A stretch of 21,309 nt of DNA from Dentipellis sp. KUC8613 (lineage: Eukaryota > Basidiomycota > Agaricomycetes > Russulales > Hericiaceae), in NCBI GenBank assembly GCA_002286715.1, contig NSJX01000165.1, positions 1 through 21,309 of the forward strand, given 5' to 3'. A program made the position numbers and the translations under genes. How positions within the stretch are numbered: position 1 is the stretch's first letter; every line of letters begins with the position of its first letter. Below the pieces are notes generated by a model, which made no database searches, was not told where the DNA came from, and saw only the letters and a list, made by a program, of their open reading frames with translations. This document shows positions 17,062 through 21,309 of the stretch, piece after piece.

Positions 17062-20000
17062 ATGTCCCATCCATTCCTCAACGCATCCGTACCTGATCTT
17101 GTTCGTAAACTCAAGACTGATGAAAAGATCGCACTCCTCGCAGGCCCCAATTGGTGGAATACCAGTGCGATTGACCGTCTGGGCATTCCTGCGGTCAGGA
17201 TGAGCGATGGTCCAAACGTGTGTACCTCCATGTACGGGCTGCCGCATAACCCTAATCGAATGCTCCATGGCAGGGTGTCCGAGGCTCTTCGCATTTTCTC
17301 CCGACGCCGGCCCAATGCCTTCCCGTATGACTTCTACCCTGTCCGCCTCCAGTTCTTCAATTGATAATCCCAAAGTGCGCGACTTTACTTGCAGCGACCT
17401 TTGACGAAGGTCTGATCAACAAGACCGGAGAATTTCTTGCTCAAGAAGTCAAAATCAAATCATCGGTTATCCTGCTCGCTCCCACTTGCAACATTCAGCG
17501 CTCCCCATTAGGCGGCCGAGCCTTTGAGTCTTTCTCTGAAGATCCGCATCTCTCAGGTATAGTCGTTAGATCTCCCATCCGCAAAGGCGTTCTGACACAT
17601 ACATATACCGCAGGCGTCTTAGCTGCGGCATACGTGTCCGGGTTACAGTCCAACGGTGTCGCAGCCACCATTAAGCACTTCGTTGCCAACGACCAGGAGC
17701 ACGAGCGCATAGCCGCCGAGTCGGTTATGTCCGATCGTGCTCTCAGGGAGATATACTTATACCCGTGCGCACGTTATACCGCTCTCGATGCTTTTTATAA
17801 AATACAGGTCTGTAGGTTCATGTTAGCGCAAAGATTGTCCAAGCCATGGGCATACATGACGTCCTACGGCCGCATTGATGGGGTGCACTGCTCCGAAAAC
17901 CGAGACTTACTGCAAGGCATTCTCCGGAGCGAATGGGGATTTGACGGTGTCGTCATAAGCGATTGGCATGTGTTCATTTTACGGCATTTCTAGGAAATTG
18001 ATGACATAGAACGGTGTTACAGGCACGGCACATACGGCACTTCCGAGGCCCTCAATGCTGGTTTAGATCTTGAAATGCCGGGACCACCAAGATGGCGAAC
18101 CTCAAATCTGGTGTATCACAGTCTCTCATCCCAGAAGCTGCTACTGTCGACCATAGATGAGCGAGTGACTACCATCCTGACCTTCGTCCAGAAACTTGCT
18201 CGGCGGAACCCTGAAGTTGTTTATGGAGATGGTAAAGAACGGTCATGCGATTCGCCCGAACTTCGGGAGTTTGCGAGACATCTAGCCTCTGAGGGTGTCG
18301 TCCTGCTCAAGAACGATAATGCAACGCTTCCCTTGATGTCTAAACGGATTAAAAGGATTGCTGTCATTGGCCCAAATGCTCGTGGGCGAGTAATCTCCGG
18401 GGGAGGTTCTGCCGCTCTGAAGCCCACGTATGTCGTCACACCTTGGGAAGGTATCATCAAAACAGCACCGAAAGAGGCGGAGATTAGCTACCATGTCGGC
18501 TGTTACGGTCCGTCCCTTCATTCGACGACACGTCTCTACAGCCTCACTGCAACGACGCATGTTTCTAGCTCATAAATATTTACCGACCCTTGAAAACGAC
18601 CTCAAGACATCTGACGGGAAGCCTGGCTGGCTCTGTACCTTTTTCACTCATGACGAAGAGGGGAATCCCGATCGCGCTATCGCTAATTTCGTTGTTCAAG
18701 ACACGCGCATCAAACTCAATGATTTTCTACCCGAGGGCCTCACGCCAACATGGTCCATCAAACTTGAAGGTATACTGACGCTCGATAAATCGGGCCCTTT
18801 TGAGTTTGGCCTTACAGTAGCAGGTAAGCCGAATAGTCATGTTCTTTTCCTCACTCAACCCTTTCACAGGTCGTGCTAAGCTCTTTGTTGACGGCCAACA
18901 AGTCATCGACAACTGGACGAAGCAAACCCCAGGCGACTTTTTCTACGGGTAGGAGTTTGATATGGGCTTCATTGTTTCATTCATACGCATTCGTGATTGA
19001 TAGACAAGGAAGCATTGAAGAGAAGGCCATTGTCGATATCACCGCCGGGAAGGCCGTTCGCGTTATAGTCGAATACACAAACACACCACCTCCAGATGCC
19101 GATCCCGGGGCAGGGGATTTGTCACAACCAGCTTTGATGCGTGGTGTGGTAAGTTGCGTTCGCGTTGCAGACGCATTGCACGTCTGACTTTGATGCTTCA
19201 CAGCGGCTTGGCGGTGCTGAGAATATCAACCCGGAGACGGCTATTGAGCAAGCTGTAGAGCTGGCCTCCAACTCTGACGTGGTCATTGTAGTTGGTGGGC
19301 TCACCCCCGAATGGGAGAGTGAGGGCTTTGATAGGCCCTCTCTGGAGCTGCCAGGGAGGCAGAACGAGCTGATTAGGAGGATAGGAAGAACCAATGCTAA
19401 GACGGTGGTCGTGATCCAGGCCGTACGTGTCCGAAACCGTTCCAGCATTGTTCTCATATCTAACCCTTCGCACTCCAAATCAGGGTTCAGCTGTTGCTAT
19501 GCCATGGATTCATGACATTGCCAGTATTGTGCATGCATGGTATCAAGGAAATGAAGCGGGGAACGCTATCGCTGACATTCTATTTGGGATTGTCAATCCT
19601 TCCGGAAGACTTCCTCTGACGTTCCCGGTTCAAATTGAAGACATCCCGGCATACCCTAACCTGTATAGTGAAAATGCTCAGATTCACTATCGGGAAGACC
19701 TCTTCGTCGGTTACAAACACTACCAGGCGAGACATTTACATCCACTCTTTCCATTTGGGTATGGCACTTTTTTGATCGTTGAAATGTTGTCTAATATATC
19801 CGCAGCCATGGACTTTCCTACACCTCATTTGAATTTTCCAATCTATATGTGTCGGAGGCACCCTCTTCGAATGATACACTTCGAGTCGAGGTGGCAATTA
19901 CTGTCCAGAACATTGGTTCCGTCCCAGGTTCGGAGGTTGTTCAAGTCTATGTATCATATCCCAACGTCGGTGTCACCACACCTCATCATCAGCTTCGTGG

Positions 20001-20211
20001 CTTCACAAAGGTGCACAACTTGACACCTGGAGAGACTCGCCAGGTTACCATCGTATTAGACAAGTATGCATTTGCGTTCTGGGACACACCCCGCCGAGCC
20101 TGGACAGTCAGACAGGGTACGTACGGTGCGTTTGTGGGCCATAGTAGTACGGATTTGCCCTTAGAGGATAGGGTCGTCATACGGGACAGTTTCTCGTGGA
20201 CTGGGATTTAG
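17062..20211 (+). CDS. Glycoside hydrolase family 3 beta-glucosidase with PA14 insert
   Basis: Hydrolyses terminal beta-D-glucosyl residues, for example from cellobiose. Twelve exons: 17062-17217, 17274-17324, 17376-17556, 17614-17764, 17816-17965, 18023-18507, 18569-18823, 18870-18948, 19004-19148, 19204-19422, 19484-19758, 19806-20211, giving 850 aa. Introns are 46-61 nt, all GT-AG except the fifth (17966-18022), which must be GC-AG. GH3 N-domain: GIPAVRMSDGPNGVRG, NIQRSPLGGRAFESFSEDP, ATIKHFVANDQEHER, WAYMTSYGRIDG. The nucleophile is Asp229 in VVISDWHGTYGTSE. The PA14 insert spans about 395-550 (AHKYLPTLE to VIVEYTN). The acid/base Glu is probably 589 or 591 in PEWESEGFDR. FPFGHGLSYTSFEF leads to a C-terminal fibronectin III-like domain. 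There is no signal peptide (MSHPFLNASVPDL), so the enzyme is probably intracellular. All catalytic segments are present. Confidence 0.95.
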
Positions 20212-20534
20212 GAATCTGTATTGTAGGGGAGAGAAGCCACAGAACGAACTTACTGTACATGTGTCTGAGCACTGAATGTTACAGTCTTTCACACGTCCTT
20301 GATCCACCCCATGTCCTTGATACAGCCCGAGATAATGTCGCCATTTGTGCTCAGAAAAATATAAGACATTTACACATTGTTCTTGTTAGTCGTGGTACCT
20401 TTGTGTAAAAAATTCAAGCTTGTGGAAACAGAGAATAAAGCAGGGCAATGCTATGTACACCGACTTCCAGCCGAAATGGCATGAGCACGTCTTTAAGATA
20501 GAGCATTCTCAGTGTAAATAATGCTTGAAAATCT
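20212..20534 (+). other. 3' flank of the GH3 gene
   Basis: Non-coding downstream region with no supported gene. Confidence 0.45.
20434..20439 (+). terminator. Candidate polyadenylation signal of the GH3 gene
   Basis: AATAAA lies 223 bp after the GH3 stop codon, on the coding strand. It is a plausible poly(A) signal with a longish 3' UTR; fungi do not always use this hexamer. Confidence 0.35.
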
Positions 20535-20735
20535 TCAAAAAATGCAAGCTACTACGGGGAGGCTATGTAGACATATTGAAGCAAGTACTTTTGCATTACA
20601 AGCATAATTGAGCTTGGAATACGAGGTGATCTCCTCGGGGTGACATTGAGGTCCAGTGTACTTGCCAAAATAGGTGTCCAGTGACTTTGCTGTGACTTGT
20701 GACAAAGTGACCGGTGTTGACGGCGGCTCACTCAT
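20535..20735 (-). CDS. Doubtful small ORF, 66 aa
   Basis: An ATG-initiated frame reads MSEPPSTPVTLSQVT... with SLDTYFGKYTGPQCHPEEI in the middle. The composition is more protein-like than other frames nearby, and it could be an exon of an unrecognised minus-strand gene. However, the acceptor-like site just upstream leads to a stop in all three frames, and I could not extend it downstream. No family is recognised. Confidence 0.2.
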   Translation of the reverse strand: MSEPPSTPVTLSQVTAKSLDTYFGKYTGPQCHPEEITSYSKLNYACNAKVLASICLHSLPVVACIF

Positions 20736-21020
20736 TCATCCCTGCAAACCTGCCATTATTGTAGATAAAGGAGATCATGCACCTGCAGGACATGAACATC
20801 ACAAGGCAGATATTCATCTGAAAAAAAAATACATTGCTTCATAGAACCATGTAGCATCCATAGCCTACAAAGAGCCATAGCAATGTAGAATTCATCAGGA
20901 AAAACCTTCTGTAATGCCTCTATATTATGTAATCACCTTCCTTATTCATATGACACATCTTGGTTGTTTCGGGCTCCGGTTGTCAAGGATCGCTCCTTAT
21001 CTCATCGCTTTCCTCGACTC
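20736..21020. other. Gene-free stretch
   Basis: AT-rich intergenic DNA with a poly(A) run at about 20821-20829. No gene, repeat pair or RNA is seen. Confidence 0.4.
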
Positions 21021-21030
21021 CTTCCGACGA

Positions 21031-21136
21031 CCACCGAGCACCAAGCACCGAGACCGAGCACCAAACCCGTGACCGAGCTCTCGGACCGAGATCCCAGCTC
21101 CTCGGACCGAGGAGAGACATCCTCGGTCGCTCGGTA
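21031..21136. repeat. Cluster of ACCGAG/CTCGGT motifs at the window edge
   Basis: In about 105 bp, ACCGAG occurs at least six times and its complement CTCGGT or CTCGG several more. Two exact 11-bp palindromes, CTCGGACCGAG, lie at 21080-21090 and 21101-21111, 21 bp apart (start to start). The short words in both orientations resemble the subterminal arrays of the Plavaka element, but the sequence is different. This may be the start of another element that continues outside the window, or a promoter site cluster. Confidence 0.5.
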
Positions 21137-21309
21137 TTGACTTAGCGGTCGCACATCGTCTCGGAAGTCGTTGGTCTCTCTTCCCTTTATCTGATCCTGA
21201 TCTGTTACTATTTATCACATGTTTCCCCAAGTCCCTAGACCTCGTTGTACCACTCCCCGAAGCCCCTCCATCCCGTTACTGATTATCTACGATAACCTGA
21301 TCCCCTCCG

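Noticed and set aside
17062..20211. Frameshifted or degraded beta-glucosidase
   Set aside because: The frame changes are explained by 11 short introns. Only one needs a non-canonical but known GC donor, and every catalytic segment is intact.
1..21309. CRISPR array, bacterial operon or prophage
   Set aside because: No regularly spaced repeats, no Shine-Dalgarno-led gene strings, and spliced genes of fungal type throughout.

Overview
The window looks like nuclear DNA of a mushroom-forming basidiomycete (Agaricomycetes). The evidence is dense short introns of about 46-60 nt in every protein gene, a Plavaka-type (KDZ/CACTA-related) transposase and a DUF6532 gene, both typical of Agaricomycete genomes, and house-keeping genes with a fungal exon layout. 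No RNA gene is certain and nothing bacterial or viral is seen.

Layout. 1-655 is GC- and purine-rich repeat DNA ending in a GT microsatellite. 656-1484 is gene-free. 1488-2276 is a non-autonomous PIF/Harbinger-like element with perfect 46-bp terminal inverted repeats (TIRs) and a TTA target duplication. 2280-2600 holds a SINE-like remnant. 2727-11079 appears to be one 8.35-kb Plavaka-family transposon: matching termini, arrays of subterminal motifs, an intact 4-exon transposase gene (6390-9673, minus), a DUF6532 gene (3443-6138, minus) and a divergently transcribed coiled-coil/acidic protein gene (9844-10668, plus). 11448-12121 is a second miniature element flanked by TA, ending 6 bp from the stop codon of the next gene. 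12128-15593 (minus) is a complete 14-exon gene for Utp21/WDR36, an SSU-processome WD40 protein. 15760-16845 is a third miniature element with perfect 57-bp TIRs and TA flanks, inserted in the intergenic region shared by UTP21 and the next gene. 17062-20211 (plus) is a complete 12-exon GH3 beta-glucosidase with a PA14 insert and no signal peptide, so probably intracellular. 20212-21309 is mostly non-coding and ends in a cluster of ACCGAG/CTCGGT motifs.

The two house-keeping genes (ribosome biogenesis and beta-glucoside hydrolysis) are divergent neighbours and intact. Every mobile element sits between genes. The most interesting object is the Plavaka element. It seems to carry two extra genes beside the transposase, which suggests a three-gene mobile unit. 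Exon models were built by hand from splice sites and reading phase, without transcripts or database searches. The least certain stretch is the second and third intron of the DUF6532 gene (about 5391-5699).
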